This document shows positions 8,267 to 17,188 of a stretch of 64,000 bases of DNA, piece by piece. Origin of the DNA: Ideonella sp. (GTDB lineage Bacteria > Pseudomonadota > Gammaproteobacteria > Burkholderiales > Burkholderiaceae_C); assembly GCA_015075165.1 (NCBI GenBank), contig JABTUY010000001.1, positions 744,001-808,000 on the forward strand, written 5' to 3'. The position numbers and the translations under genes were made by a program. The notes beneath the pieces are model-generated. The model worked only from the letters and a program-made list of their open reading frames with translations, did no database searches and had not been told where the DNA came from. Position 1 is the stretch's first letter, and each line of letters starts with the position of its first letter.

Positions 8267-9270
8267 TGGCCGCCCCCCTGCTGCAAGTGGAGGGCCTGCG
8301 CACCTTCTTCGCAACGCGCGAAGGCGACGTGAAGGCGGTCGACGGCGTGTCGTTCTCGCTGGAGCGTGGCCGCATCCTCGGCCTCGTGGGCGAGAGCGGC
8401 TCGGGCAAGTCGATGCTCGGCTACTCGATCATGGGCCTGCTCGAACATCCGGGGCGCATCGTCGGCGGTCGCATCACGTTCGATGGGCAGGAGCTCACCG
8501 CGCTCGGCGCCGAAGCCATGCGCGAGCTGCGCGGAAAGCGCACCGCGATGATCTTCCAGGACCCGATGATGACGCTCAACCCCGTGCTGCGCATCGACAC
8601 GCAGATGGTGGAAGCGATCCTGGCGCACGAGAGGGTCAGCCACGCTGAAGCGCTGAAGCGCTCGCGAGATGCCTTGGCGTTGGTCGGCATCCCCAGCCCC
8701 GACGAGCGCCTCAAGGCCTATCCGCACCAGTTCTCCGGCGGCATGCGCCAGCGGGTCGCGATTGCGATCGCGATGCTGCACAAGCCCGACCTCATCATCG
8801 CGGACGAACCGACGACGGCGCTCGACGTGACGATCCAGTCGCAGATCATCGCGGAGGTCAGCAAGCTGGTGCACGAACAGGGCACGGCGCTGATCTGGAT
8901 CACGCACGACCTCTCCGTGGTCTCCCGTCTGGCGGACGACGTGGCCGTGATGTACGCCGGCCGCATTGTGGAGTTCGGCAGCGTCGAGGAGGTGATCGAC
9001 CGGCCGCTGCACCCCTACACGGCCGGCCTGATGGCTTCCGTGCCCAGCCGCAACCGCCGCGGGGAGCGCCTGCGCCAGATTCCCGGCATGACGCCGAGCC
9101 TGCTGCGCCTGCCTCCCGGCTGCGCATTCGCGCCGCGCTGTCCGCGCGCCGACGCTGGCTGCCTTGCGCCCCCTCCCATGAACTACATGAACGACCACGC
9201 CTACCGCTGCATCCATCCGCTCGTGCAGAGCCAGCCGCCGCAGCCCTCCACGCTGGGAGTCGCAGTATGA
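8266..9270 (+). CDS. Dipeptide-type ABC transporter ATPase (DppD-like)
   Basis: A 334-residue cytoplasmic ATPase. Walker A is GESGSGKS, the Q-loop region [10 protein letters not shown], the signature [12 protein letters not shown], Walker [13 protein letters not shown], and the switch His ITHDLS. The C-terminus carries the oligopeptide-ATPase extension, ending in a cysteine-containing stretch ([17 protein letters not shown]) typical of DppD/OppD. It overlaps its neighbours on both sides and forms the importer with the genes around it. Confidence 0.9.
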   Translation: MAAPLLQVEGLRTFFATREGDVKAVDGVSFSLERGRILGLVGESGSGKSMLGYSIMGLLEHPGRIVGGRITFDGQELTALGAEAMRELRGKRTAMIFQDPMMTLNPVLRIDTQMVEAILAHERVSHAEALKRSRDALALVGIPSPDERLKAYPHQFSGGMRQRVAIAIAMLHKPDLIIADEPTTALDVTIQSQIIAEVSKLVHEQGTALIWITHDLSVVSRLADDVAVMYAGRIVEFGSVEEVIDRPLHPYTAGLMASVPSRNRRGERLRQIPGMTPSLLRLPPGCAFAPRCPRADAGCLAPPPMNYMNDHAYRCIHPLVQSQPPQPSTLGVAV

Positions 9271-10313
9271 ACATGGCCGAAATGGAGGCACGCGAGCGCG
9301 CCGCCGCGCAGGCGCAGGAAGTGCCGCTCATCGAGCTGCGCGGCGTGAGCCGCGAGTTCGGGCAGAAGCCCGACCTGATCGGACGCGGGCTGGCCAAGGC
9401 CGGCCTCGCCAAGCTGCCGCCGGTCGTCACGGCCGTCGATAACGTCGACCTCACCGTGCGCAAGGGCGAAGTGGTCGGCCTGGTCGGCGAATCCGGCTGC
9501 GGCAAGTCGACGCTGGGCCGCATGGTCGCCGGCATCCTGCAGCCCACTTCCGGCAGCGTGCACTGGCGCGGCTCTGACGTGCGCAAGCTCTCGGCCGCCG
9601 AGCGCAAGGAGGCGAAGCTGCGCGTGCAGATGGTGTTCCAGAATCCCTTCGCATCGCTCAACCCCCGCATGACGGTGGGCGACATCGTGGGCGAAGCGCC
9701 GAAGGTGCACGGCCTCGCCAGCAAAGACCGGACTGCCTACGTCGACGAGCAACTCCAGCGCGCGGGACTGGACCCCGCGATGAAGACGCGCTACCCGCAC
9801 CAGTTCAGCGGCGGCCAGCGCCAGCGCATCGGCATCGCGCGTGCCCTCGCCGTGAACCCGGACTTCTTAGTGTGCGACGAGGCCGTGGCGGCGCTCGACG
9901 TGTCGATCCAGGCGCAGATCCTCAACGTGTTCCTCGACCTGCGCGAGCAGCTCGGGCTGACCTACCTCTTTATCAGCCACGACCTCGGCGTGGTGGAGCA
10001 CCTGTCGGACCGCGTCGCGATCATGTACCTGGGGCGCATCATTGAGGAAGCGCCCGCGGAGGAAGTGTTCAGCCGCCCGAACCATCCATACACGATCGCG
10101 CTGGTGGAGGAAGTGCCGCGCATCGACACGAAGCGACGCGGCTTCAGCTCGCTCAAGGGCGAGCTGCCGAGCCCTCTCGCGCCGCCTATCGGCTGCCACT
10201 TCCACCCGCGCTGCCCGCACGCGATGGAGCGCTGCAAGGTGGAAGCGCCCGTGCTGCGGCGCATTGCGCCGGGCCACACCAGCGCCTGCCACCTTAACGA
10301 AGGAACCGCATGA
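9267..10313 (+). CDS. Dipeptide-type ABC transporter ATPase (DppF-like)
   Basis: A 348-residue ATPase that overlaps dppD by 4 nt. Walker A is GESGCGKST, the Q-loop FQNPFASLNPRMTV, the signature FSGGQRQRIGIARAL, Walker B FLVCDEAVAALD (DEAVAALD in place of the common DEPVSALD), and the switch His ISHDLGVVEHL. The C-terminal CHFHPRCPHAMERC stretch is typical. It should form the heterodimeric motor with DppD. Confidence 0.9.
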   Translation: MNMAEMEARERAAAQAQEVPLIELRGVSREFGQKPDLIGRGLAKAGLAKLPPVVTAVDNVDLTVRKGEVVGLVGESGCGKSTLGRMVAGILQPTSGSVHWRGSDVRKLSAAERKEAKLRVQMVFQNPFASLNPRMTVGDIVGEAPKVHGLASKDRTAYVDEQLQRAGLDPAMKTRYPHQFSGGQRQRIGIARALAVNPDFLVCDEAVAALDVSIQAQILNVFLDLREQLGLTYLFISHDLGVVEHLSDRVAIMYLGRIIEEAPAEEVFSRPNHPYTIALVEEVPRIDTKRRGFSSLKGELPSPLAPPIGCHFHPRCPHAMERCKVEAPVLRRIAPGHTSACHLNEGTA

Positions 10314-11662
10314 CCTCCGGCCGCGAACTGGCCGGCTTCTTCTCGAAGCTGCAATGGGACGACGTGCCCGCCGACGTGCGCGATGGCGCGCGGCGCATGC
10401 TGCTCGACACGCTGGGCTGCATCATTTCCGCGCGAGCGACCGAAGCAGGCGAAGTCACCTCGCGCTACGCAAACCTGCTCGGGGGCACCACCCCGCTCGC
10501 TGCCGCCTACGCGAATGGCCGCCTTGCCGATGCGATGGACTACAACGAGGGCTACAGCGGCGCGCACTTCGGCTGCGGCGCCGTCGCGGCAGCGCTCGCA
10601 CTCGCGCGTGATCCGGGCGCAAGCGGCAAGGAGCTGTTGCTCGCCATCGCCGCCGGCTTCGAGCTCGGCGCACGAATCCAGGACGCCGTCGGCTCCTACT
10701 ACAGCGAGATCGACGGCAAGCAATCCTTCGCCAGGGTCTGGGGCATTGCGACCCCTATCGTTTACGCCTCGGCCGGCGCTGCCACGCGCGTGCTCGGGTA
10801 CGACGAAGCGAAGACCACCGAAGCCTGGGGGCTCGCGGGTTCCAACACGCCGATCCCCGTCGGCGCGAAGTGGTCGAGCTCGCTCGACTTGCCGAACACG
10901 AAGTACTGCGATGCAGGCTGGTGCAGCATGACCGGCGTGGCGTGCGCGCTTTCAGCGGGCTTCGGCAACACCGGCATCACGAGCCTGCTCGACGAACCGG
11001 ACGGCCTGCTGCGCATGGTGTCCGCCACGTCGCCGTCGCACGATGCGCTCACCGCGCAGCTCGGCGAGCGCTGGTGCATCCGCGACGTGGTCTACAAGGA
11101 CTGGCCGGTGTGCGGCCTGATGGAAGGCCCGATGCGCTTGCTGCAGGGCCTCGTACGCGAGCATGGCATCACTGACTCGGACATCACCTCGATCGAGGTC
11201 GAAGTGGGCAGCGCGATCCTCGTGCCGCGATTCTTGCAGCAGCACCCTCGCACGTTCGTGAGCCTGCAATTCAACCTGGCGCATGCGATGGCGATGACCG
11301 TGCTGGGTATTCCGCCGGGGCCGAAGTGGCTATCGACGGAGTTCGCCGCGCAGCCCCAGGTCGTCGCGCTGCGCGAGCTCGTCACCGCAAGCCAGCACCG
11401 CGTGCCATGGCCGCCGAAGTCGCGCGCCCGTGCTTGCTCGGTGCGCTTGATGGCCGCTGGCCGCACCTGGTTCGCCGAATCGCTGCCGGCCGAAGGCGAT
11501 CCGCAGCCGGTGTGGGATGACGACTGGGCCATCCGCAAATTCCTCACGCTCGTGCAGGCGCCCGAGGCGCAGCGCATCGTCGACGCAGTGATGAACATCG
11601 CCGACCTGTCCTTTGCCACCCCTCTCATCGAGGCCGTCGAACGCGCCCAGCCCGTCACCTGA
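10310..11662 (+). CDS. MmgE/PrpD family protein
   Basis: A 450-residue cytoplasmic protein of the MmgE/PrpD family (2-methylcitrate dehydratase-like, also including lyases and isomerases of small carboxylates). Recognisable parts are DGARRMLLDTLGCIISARA near the start, the ANGRLADAMDYNEGY region, and KDWPVCGLMEGPMRLLQGL in the second half, where family members normally have a conserved Cys/His area. It overlaps dppF by 4 nt, so its substrate is probably delivered by this importer. Members near peptide importers are poorly characterised, and the exact reaction is unknown. Confidence 0.8.
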   Translation: MTSGRELAGFFSKLQWDDVPADVRDGARRMLLDTLGCIISARATEAGEVTSRYANLLGGTTPLAAAYANGRLADAMDYNEGYSGAHFGCGAVAAALALARDPGASGKELLLAIAAGFELGARIQDAVGSYYSEIDGKQSFARVWGIATPIVYASAGAATRVLGYDEAKTTEAWGLAGSNTPIPVGAKWSSSLDLPNTKYCDAGWCSMTGVACALSAGFGNTGITSLLDEPDGLLRMVSATSPSHDALTAQLGERWCIRDVVYKDWPVCGLMEGPMRLLQGLVREHGITDSDITSIEVEVGSAILVPRFLQQHPRTFVSLQFNLAHAMAMTVLGIPPGPKWLSTEFAAQPQVVALRELVTASQHRVPWPPKSRARACSVRLMAAGRTWFAESLPAEGDPQPVWDDDWAIRKFLTLVQAPEAQRIVDAVMNIADLSFATPLIEAVERAQPVT

Positions 11663-11670
11663 ACCCCTCC

Positions 11671-12516
11671 ATGACCCAAGCACTCATCGAGAAGCTGAAC
11701 GCGATCTGCGACGCGCTGCCGTTCGCCACCCGCTGGAGTTTCCGCAACGTGCGCACCGGCGAGAGCGCCGGGCGCGAGGGCGCCGTGGGCACGCCGTCCG
11801 CCAGCACCCGCAAGATCGCGTACCTGATGGCCGCGCTGCGCGATGTGCGGCACGGACGCATCGACCTGAAGGAACCGGTGGTCGTCACCGAAGACCTGAT
11901 GAAGGGCGCGGTCTCCGGCGTCTTCTACAACATGACGCCGGGCCTGACGTTCCCGTTCCGCGACGCTCTGGTGCAGATGATCATCACCAGCGACAACACC
12001 TGCACCACGCGGGTGGGCGAGCGCGTGACCGTGCCGCGGCTGAACGAGTTCTGCCGATCCGTCGGCATGAACGGCACCGTCATCAAGCATGTCGTGCCGC
12101 CGCGCGACATGCCGGTCGATTCCGACTTCGACTTCGTTGCACAGACCACGGCCGATGACCAGGTTCACCTGCTCGGACTGATCCTCGACGCGAAGGCCGG
12201 TGATGCGAAGGCGCTCGCCACGCTCGGCATCACGCAGCCGCTCGCGGAGCTCGCGATCGACATCCTCGGCTGGCAGACGCTGCGCATGAAGATCCCGGGC
12301 CTGCTGCCTTCCGGCACGAAGGTGGCCAACAAGACCGGCACCGGCCGCAACGGCGCGATGGACGCCGGAATCGTTTACCGCAACGGCGAGCCGCTCTACA
12401 TCCTCGCCGCGTACACGCACGACGTGCCGCAGGTCATGCCCGACGGGTTGCCGGGCTTCGCCGCTTCCATCCAGACCATCGCACGGCTCTCGCGAGCTTG
12501 CTGGGACCTCACCTGA
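11671..12516 (+). CDS. Cytoplasmic class A beta-lactamase-fold serine hydrolase
   Basis: A 281-residue protein with the three penicillin-recognising motifs: SxxK as SASTRK (about residue 49), SDN as ITSDNTCTTR (about 109) and KTG as ANKTGTGRNGAMDAG (about 220). No signal peptide is present: the start MTQALIEKLNAICDALPF is soluble, whereas true beta-lactamases are exported. I see no clear ExxLN omega-loop Glu. It follows the MmgE/PrpD gene by 8 nt. I infer an intracellular amidase or lactam hydrolase acting on the imported compound, not antibiotic resistance. Confidence 0.8.
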   Translation: MTQALIEKLNAICDALPFATRWSFRNVRTGESAGREGAVGTPSASTRKIAYLMAALRDVRHGRIDLKEPVVVTEDLMKGAVSGVFYNMTPGLTFPFRDALVQMIITSDNTCTTRVGERVTVPRLNEFCRSVGMNGTVIKHVVPPRDMPVDSDFDFVAQTTADDQVHLLGLILDAKAGDAKALATLGITQPLAELAIDILGWQTLRMKIPGLLPSGTKVANKTGTGRNGAMDAGIVYRNGEPLYILAAYTHDVPQVMPDGLPGFAASIQTIARLSRACWDLT

Positions 12517-12540
12517 ATCACCACACGGAGTCAGCCGAAA

Positions 12541-12905
12541 GTGCAAGAAAAGCAGTTTCTCCAGTTGGCCGCTGCACAAGCCGCTGCCTGGGCCCTTCCC
12601 ATGCCGGCCAACGCGCAGGCGAGCCGCGAGCTGCGCGTGCGCTCACCGTGCCGCCGCTGTCGCTAGACCCGCAGTTCGCCGACGTCTTCACCAGCACGCA
12701 GTCGATGCTGCAGATCTACCAGCCGCTGCTCGGGCAGGACAAACGCGGCCAACTGATTCCGTACCATGCGACGTCGTGGCGCTCGATCGACGAGCTGACG
12801 TGGGAAGTGAAACTGCCCAGGGCGTGAAGTTCCACGATGACACGCCGTTCGAGGCGGAAGACGTCGCTTTCAGCTACCGCCTAGCGCCTTCAAGTTCCTC
12901 TTCAA
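12541..12905 (+). pseudogene. Truncated, frameshifted Dpp-type substrate-binding protein
   Basis: The GTG at 12541 opens a signal-peptide-like start (VQEKQFLQLAAAQAAAWALP). A frameshift near 12640 leads into LSLDPQFADVFTSTQSMLQIY and WRSIDELTWEVKL, and a further shift near 12820 into GVKFHDDTPFEAEDVAFSYRL. These are the first 120 or so residues of an SBP_bac_5 receptor; the remaining 400 are missing. It is a second copy of the receptor type at 4731, placed between the two serine hydrolases, and suggests that a second importer was deleted here. Confidence 0.75.
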
Positions 12906-12932
12906 CGCCGCGCTTGGCGCGCGGACATCCGT

Positions 12933-13871
12933 ATGACGATCAAGCAGAACGCACAAGACACGAGGCGCCGCAAGGCGGAGGCCGAGCTCACCCGCCTGGG
13001 CGCCTACAGCAAGGGCGACGTCGGCATCGTTGCCACGCACCTGAAAAGCAGCGAATCGCTCTCGGTGGCCGACAGCGCGCTCTACCCGCCGTGCAGCGCG
13101 GTGAAAATGCCGCTCGCCCTGGCGCTTCTCGACAAGGTGGATCGCGGCGAGCTGAAGCTGGACCAGCTGGTGGAAGTGCGCCAGGAAGAGATGAACCCGG
13201 TCGGCATCGGCGACGACTACCCGCACGGCGGTGTCGTGCTGTCGTTGGCAAACCTGCTCGAAGCGACCATCACGCGCAGCTGCAACACGGCCACCGACGT
13301 GCTGTTCCGCCTCGTCGGCGGGCCGCCGGCGGTGATGGCCTATCTTGAGCGCGTGGGCCTGCGCGAATTCCAGATCCAGCGCACGATGCGCGTCGCGCTG
13401 GCGGTGCTGCACGAACTGCCGCTGCCGGCGGACCACGTGTCGATGCGCGATTACCTGCGCAGCCTGCCGTTCGAAGTGCTCGATGCGCGTAATCGCACCA
13501 ACGCGGACTTCCACCACGACCAGCGCGACATGTGCACGCCGCGCGGCATGCAGTCGCTGCTGGTGCGACTGTGGAATGACGAGCTGCTGAAGCCGGCGAC
13601 TCGCAACTTGCTGGTCGACATCATGGGCCGCACCGTCACCGGTGCAAACCGGCTGCAGGGCCGGCTGCCCCAAGGCGTGCCGTTCGCAAGCAAGAGCGGC
13701 AGCGGCGCGGGCTCGGCGGTCGACGTCGGCTTCCTCACGCTACCGGACGGCAAGGGCACCGTGGCCATCAGCGCGTTCGTCGCGGCTTCGCCGTTGACGA
13801 TGGCGGAGCGGGAGGCGGTGCTGGCGGATGTGGGCAGGTTCATCTGCGACTACTTCATGCTGGTGAGGTGA
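12933..13871 (+). CDS. Cytoplasmic class A beta-lactamase-fold serine hydrolase
   Basis: A 312-residue protein with SxxK as PPCSAVKMP (about residue 55), SxN as RSCNTATDV (about 113) and KSG as ASKSGSGAGSAVDVG (about 251). It is a homologue of the hydrolase at 11671 but divergent. Again there is no signal peptide (MTIKQNAQDTRRRKAEAEL). It probably acts in the cytoplasm on a cyclic amide or peptide. It is the last gene of the dpp group and is followed by a long hairpin. Confidence 0.78.
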   Translation: MTIKQNAQDTRRRKAEAELTRLGAYSKGDVGIVATHLKSSESLSVADSALYPPCSAVKMPLALALLDKVDRGELKLDQLVEVRQEEMNPVGIGDDYPHGGVVLSLANLLEATITRSCNTATDVLFRLVGGPPAVMAYLERVGLREFQIQRTMRVALAVLHELPLPADHVSMRDYLRSLPFEVLDARNRTNADFHHDQRDMCTPRGMQSLLVRLWNDELLKPATRNLLVDIMGRTVTGANRLQGRLPQGVPFASKSGSGAGSAVDVGFLTLPDGKGTVAISAFVAASPLTMAEREAVLADVGRFICDYFMLVR

Positions 13872-13878
13872 CGAGAAA

Positions 13879-13950
13879 GCTGGGATTCCACCCCAGCCTA
13901 CGAATGCCGCATGCGATGAATTCCGCTGTAGGCTGGGGTGGAACCCCAGC
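13879..13950. terminator. Long hairpin between converging genes
   Basis: Two 23-nt arms (13879-13901 and 13928-13950) are inverted repeats with one mismatch: GCTGGGATTCCACCCCAGCCTAC pairs with the arm GTAGGCTGGGG onward, around a 26-nt loop. It sits between the end of the dpp operon and the end of the ligase operon on the other strand. A bidirectional terminator or a REP-like repeat are both possible. No long U-tract follows on either strand. Confidence 0.6.
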
Positions 13951-13956
13951 GTTCAC

Positions 13957-15465
13957 TCACGCCGAAAACCGCCCCTTCAGCAGCTTCTTCTGGATCTTGC
14001 CAAGCGTGTTGCGCGGCATCTCGTCGATGACGACGATGCGCTTGGGAACCTTGTAGCCGGCGAGTTTCTTCTTCAGCGCCGCCGTTGCGGCAGCCGTGTC
14101 GAACGCCGCGGACTTGTCCTTCAGCTCGATCACCGCCACGACGGCTTCGCCGAGATCGCGATGCGGCACGCCCACCACCGCGGACTCCACCACGTTCGGC
14201 AGCCGGTTGATGCAGGTCTCCACTTCCTTCGGGTACACGTTGAAGCCGCCGCTGATGATGAGGTCCGTGCCGCGTCCGAGCACCGTGACGTAGCCACGCT
14301 CGTCGACGCGGCCGAAGTCGCCGGTGATGAACCAGCCATCTTCGGTTAACGCGGCACGCGTCTTCTCCGGCGCGTGCAGGTAGCCGGCGAACATCCACGG
14401 CTGCCAGACTTCGATGTTGCCGACTTCGCCCGGCTTCACCGACTTGCGCTGCTCGTCGAGCACCCGCAGCTTAGAGCCTGACAGCGGCAAGCCGGAAGTG
14501 TTGGCACGCCGCTGGTCATCGACGAGATTCGACGTGACGAGCAGCGCTTCGGTCAAACCGTAGCGATCCAGCAGCACGTGGCCGGTGCGCTCGGTGAACT
14601 CGGCGAACACGTCGGCCCGCATCGGCGCCGAGCCGGTGATGAAGAGGCGCATGCCGCGGCACACGTTCCGATCAAACGCGGGCTTGTCGAGGAGGCGCGT
14701 GTAGTAGGTCGGCACGCCCGCGAACATCGTGGCGCGCGGTAGTGCCTCGATCACATGCTGTGCATCGAACTTCGGCAGCAACAGCATGGCGGCTCCGTTG
14801 GCGACCACCGGTGTCGTCGTGCCGAACAGGCCGAACGCCATCGGGTTCGCGTGCAGCAGCACGTCGGCATGCGTGATCTTCCAGGTGTCGGAGAGCGCGA
14901 TCGCGTTCCAGATCACCAGGCCGTTGGTGAGGATGGCGCCCTTGGGCTGGCCGGTGGTGCCGGAGGTGTAGACGATGGAGTTGGGGTCGTTGCCTTGGCC
15001 TTGTGCTGTCGCGAACTGAGAGGACTGCGCGGCGCAGGCGTCCATGAAGGAGCCGCCGCCCGTAGTGTCCAGGGTCAGCACGGCAAGGTGCGCTTCGCTT
15101 CGACCATGCCCTACGTGATCCATCCAAGACGGATCGCAGACGACCACGCGAGGCACCGAGTCCTTGATCACATAGGCCACTTCGACTGGCGTGAGACCGG
15201 TGCTCACCGGCATGTAGACGCCGCCCATGCGGCACACCGACAGGTACAGCAGCACACCTTCCGGCGACTTCTCCAGCACGCCCGCGACGCGGTCGCCCTT
15301 GCGGACACCGGCGGCGGCAAGCGCATTCGCCATGCGCGCGGTGATCGCATCCACTTCGCCATAACTCACCCGGCGGCCGTCGAAGCCCTCGATGAACAGG
15401 CGATTGCCGTCGGCGGGAAATCGGGAGGAGAAAGCCTGGTAGACGTTTTGGTCGGGGGACGTCAT
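13957..15465 (-). CDS. Acyl-CoA synthetase (class I adenylate-forming, malonyl-CoA-synthetase-like)
   Basis: A 502-residue ligase that activates a carboxylic acid with ATP and CoA. The P-loop is YTSGTTGQPKGA, the middle motif DRYGLTEALLVTSNL, the hinge region WFITGDFGRVDERGYV and GRGTDLIISGGFNVYPKEVE, and the C-terminal catalytic Lys NTLGKIQKKLL. FNVYPKEVE and the overall length are those of malonyl/methylmalonyl-CoA synthetases, but the substrate cannot be fixed. The ATG at 15465 lies 5 nt after the enoyl-CoA hydratase stop, so the three genes 17062 to 13957 form one operon. Confidence 0.8.
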   Translation of the reverse strand: MTSPDQNVYQAFSSRFPADGNRLFIEGFDGRRVSYGEVDAITARMANALAAAGVRKGDRVAGVLEKSPEGVLLYLSVCRMGGVYMPVSTGLTPVEVAYVIKDSVPRVVVCDPSWMDHVGHGRSEAHLAVLTLDTTGGGSFMDACAAQSSQFATAQGQGNDPNSIVYTSGTTGQPKGAILTNGLVIWNAIALSDTWKITHADVLLHANPMAFGLFGTTTPVVANGAAMLLLPKFDAQHVIEALPRATMFAGVPTYYTRLLDKPAFDRNVCRGMRLFITGSAPMRADVFAEFTERTGHVLLDRYGLTEALLVTSNLVDDQRRANTSGLPLSGSKLRVLDEQRKSVKPGEVGNIEVWQPWMFAGYLHAPEKTRAALTEDGWFITGDFGRVDERGYVTVLGRGTDLIISGGFNVYPKEVETCINRLPNVVESAVVGVPHRDLGEAVVAVIELKDKSAAFDTAAATAALKKKLAGYKVPKRIVVIDEMPRNTLGKIQKKLLKGRFSA

Positions 15466-15470
15466 GGACT

Positions 15471-16259
15471 TCAGCGGCCGGTGAAGCGCGGCCTGCGCTT
15501 TTCGAAGAAGGCGCGCACGCCTTCGCGATAGTCTTCGCTCGCGTCGGCCTTGAGCGAGAGCTGGTGGACCTGGTCGGCGACTTCGCGGGCACGGCCACCC
15601 ATGGCGGCGTCGCAGGCGATCTTCGCGGCTTCGATCGAGATCGGCGCGTTCTCCGTCATCGGCCGCACGTACTCGATAGCTGCATCGACAACACTGCCGT
15701 CGACCACGCGCGACACCATGCCGCACGTCTCGGCCGCACGCGCGTCGACGATGTCACCGGTGTAGAGCATGTGCTTGGCCATGGTGTACCCGGCGATCAA
15801 GACCAGCAGTTGCGTGCTGTCGGCCGGGTACACGAGGCCGAGCTTCGCCGGTGGAGCGCCGAAGCGCGCCGTGCGGTCGGCGATGCGGAAGTCGGCGCGC
15901 AGCGCGAGCGTGCAGCCACCGCCCACGCACGGGCCACTCACGGCAGCGATCACGGGGACCTTCGACCCGGTTACCTGCGCATAGGCTTCCATGATCGTGT
16001 CCCAGTACTTCTGGCGCTCGGCGGGCTTGTCTTTCACGCTGGCGAACGCCTGGATGTCGTCGCCCGCGCAGAACGCGCCGCCGGCGCCGGTCAGCACGAT
16101 CGCCCGTACGGTGGGGTCCGCGTTCAATGAATGGAATGCATCGCCCAGGTCGCGCCACGCGGCCATGTCCAGCGCGTTCCGCTTGTGCGGGCGGTTGATG
16201 GTGACGACCGCGACGCCTTCGCCGTGGCGCTCGACGAGGATGCTCGATTTGCCGGCCAT
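15471..16259 (-). CDS. Enoyl-CoA hydratase/isomerase (crotonase family)
   Basis: A 262-residue crotonase-fold protein. The N-terminus reads VAVVTINRPHKRNALDM, the first oxyanion-hole segment GGAFCAGDDIQAF, and the second GPCVGGGCTLALRADFRIAD, followed by the LGLVYPADSTQLL helix. It lies 11 nt after the previous hydratase gene and 5 nt before the ligase gene, in the same operon. It should hydrate or isomerise an unsaturated acyl-CoA. No substrate is indicated. Confidence 0.82.
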   Translation of the reverse strand: MAGKSSILVERHGEGVAVVTINRPHKRNALDMAAWRDLGDAFHSLNADPTVRAIVLTGAGGAFCAGDDIQAFASVKDKPAERQKYWDTIMEAYAQVTGSKVPVIAAVSGPCVGGGCTLALRADFRIADRTARFGAPPAKLGLVYPADSTQLLVLIAGYTMAKHMLYTGDIVDARAAETCGMVSRVVDGSVVDAAIEYVRPMTENAPISIEAAKIACDAAMGGRAREVADQVHQLSLKADASEDYREGVRAFFEKRRPRFTGR

Positions 16260-16270
16260 GCTGCTCGCCT

Positions 16271-17062
16271 TCAGGCGGTTTCGCGCGGCGCCAGCTTCAC
16301 CTTGCTGCCGCGCTTGCGGTAGAACTCTTCCATCATGCGCGCGGGCTCGCCCGAGGCATAAGATTCACGCTGGATGCGGATGCCTGCGTCGATGGCGTCA
16401 CGGAAAGCGGGCTCCGTCATTTCGCACAGGCGCTGCTTGGTCAGGCGCATGGCGATGGGTGGCTTGGCGGCCAGCGCGGTCGCGACTTCGATGGCCTTCG
16501 CCATGACTTCACTGGCGGGCACCACATGGTGGAACATGCCGATGCGATAGGCCTCGTCGGCATCCATCATGCGGCCCGTCAGCACCAATTCGGTGGTGCG
16601 CGACATGCCCAGCATGCTGTTCATCAGCCACGGGCCTGTGACGCTGGCAATGCCTTGGTTGATCTCGGGCTGGCCGACCTTCACGCCCGGGTGCGCGACG
16701 CGAACGTCGCCGAGCATCGCCACCTGGAAGGCCGAGCCGCCGGTGACGCCGTTGAGCGCCATCACCGTCGGCTTGGCGAGCGAGCGCAGCACGCCGTAGT
16801 ACCGTTCCCACTCGCGCATCCATGCTTCGGCGCGATCGGCGTCGAAGCCGTGCGCCTCCTCCAGGTCCTGCCCGGCGCAGAAAGCGCGGTCACCCGCGCC
16901 CGTCATGATGATCGAGCCGATGCCTTCGTCGGCGTCGTAGGCGAGCAGTGCCTGCACGATCTCCTCGCGCATCTGCGCGTTCCATGCATTGAGCTTTTCG
17001 GGGCGATTCAGACGGATGATGCCCACGCGCCCCTGGCGCTCGAGCAGGATGAACTGGGGCAT
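16271..17062 (-). CDS. Enoyl-CoA hydratase/isomerase (crotonase family)
   Basis: A 263-residue crotonase, first in a three-gene operon. Motifs: VGIIRLNRPEKLNAWN, RAFCAGQDLEEA (oxyanion hole 1) and NGVTGGSAFQVAMLGDVRVA (oxyanion hole 2). The ATG is preceded by a GGAG site (TAGGAGATTCGAATG) and by a strong promoter at 17105-17133. It shares about the same architecture as the crotonase at 35818 (FCAGADL, GSGFQVALMADFRVA), so the two may act on related CoA esters. Confidence 0.82.
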   Translation of the reverse strand: MPQFILLERQGRVGIIRLNRPEKLNAWNAQMREEIVQALLAYDADEGIGSIIMTGAGDRAFCAGQDLEEAHGFDADRAEAWMREWERYYGVLRSLAKPTVMALNGVTGGSAFQVAMLGDVRVAHPGVKVGQPEINQGIASVTGPWLMNSMLGMSRTTELVLTGRMMDADEAYRIGMFHHVVPASEVMAKAIEVATALAAKPPIAMRLTKQRLCEMTEPAFRDAIDAGIRIQRESYASGEPARMMEEFYRKRGSKVKLAPRETA

Positions 17063-17104
17063 TCGAATCTCCTATCGGAATGCGCTAGTGCATGTCTTAT
17101 GGAA

Positions 17105-17133
17105 ACAATATCGGGAAGCTCCCCTCGGGTCAA
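17105..17133 (-). promoter_or_regulatory. Sigma-70-type promoter of the hydratase-ligase operon
   Basis: On the minus strand TTGACC is followed by a 17-nt spacer and TATTGT. The hydratase ATG (17062) lies about 43 nt after the -10. It is back to back with the promoter at 17149-17178, leaving 15 nt between the two -35 boxes. Confidence 0.6.
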
Positions 17134-17148
17134 GCCGGAAGAACGCCA

Positions 17149-17178
17149 TTGACGGGCCGCCCAAACTCAAAATATAGT
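17149..17178 (+). promoter_or_regulatory. Sigma-70-type promoter of the ligase gene at 17189
   Basis: TTGACG (17149-17154), an 18-nt spacer and TATAGT (17173-17178). Transcription should begin near 17185, only a few bases before the GTG at 17189, so the message would be leaderless or nearly so unless the in-frame GTG at 17207 is used. Confidence 0.55.
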
Positions 17179-17188
17179 CTATTGCATT

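Noticed and set aside
11671-13871. Beta-lactam resistance genes
   Set aside because: Motifs fit the fold, but there is no export signal or omega-loop Glu motif, and the context is catabolic.
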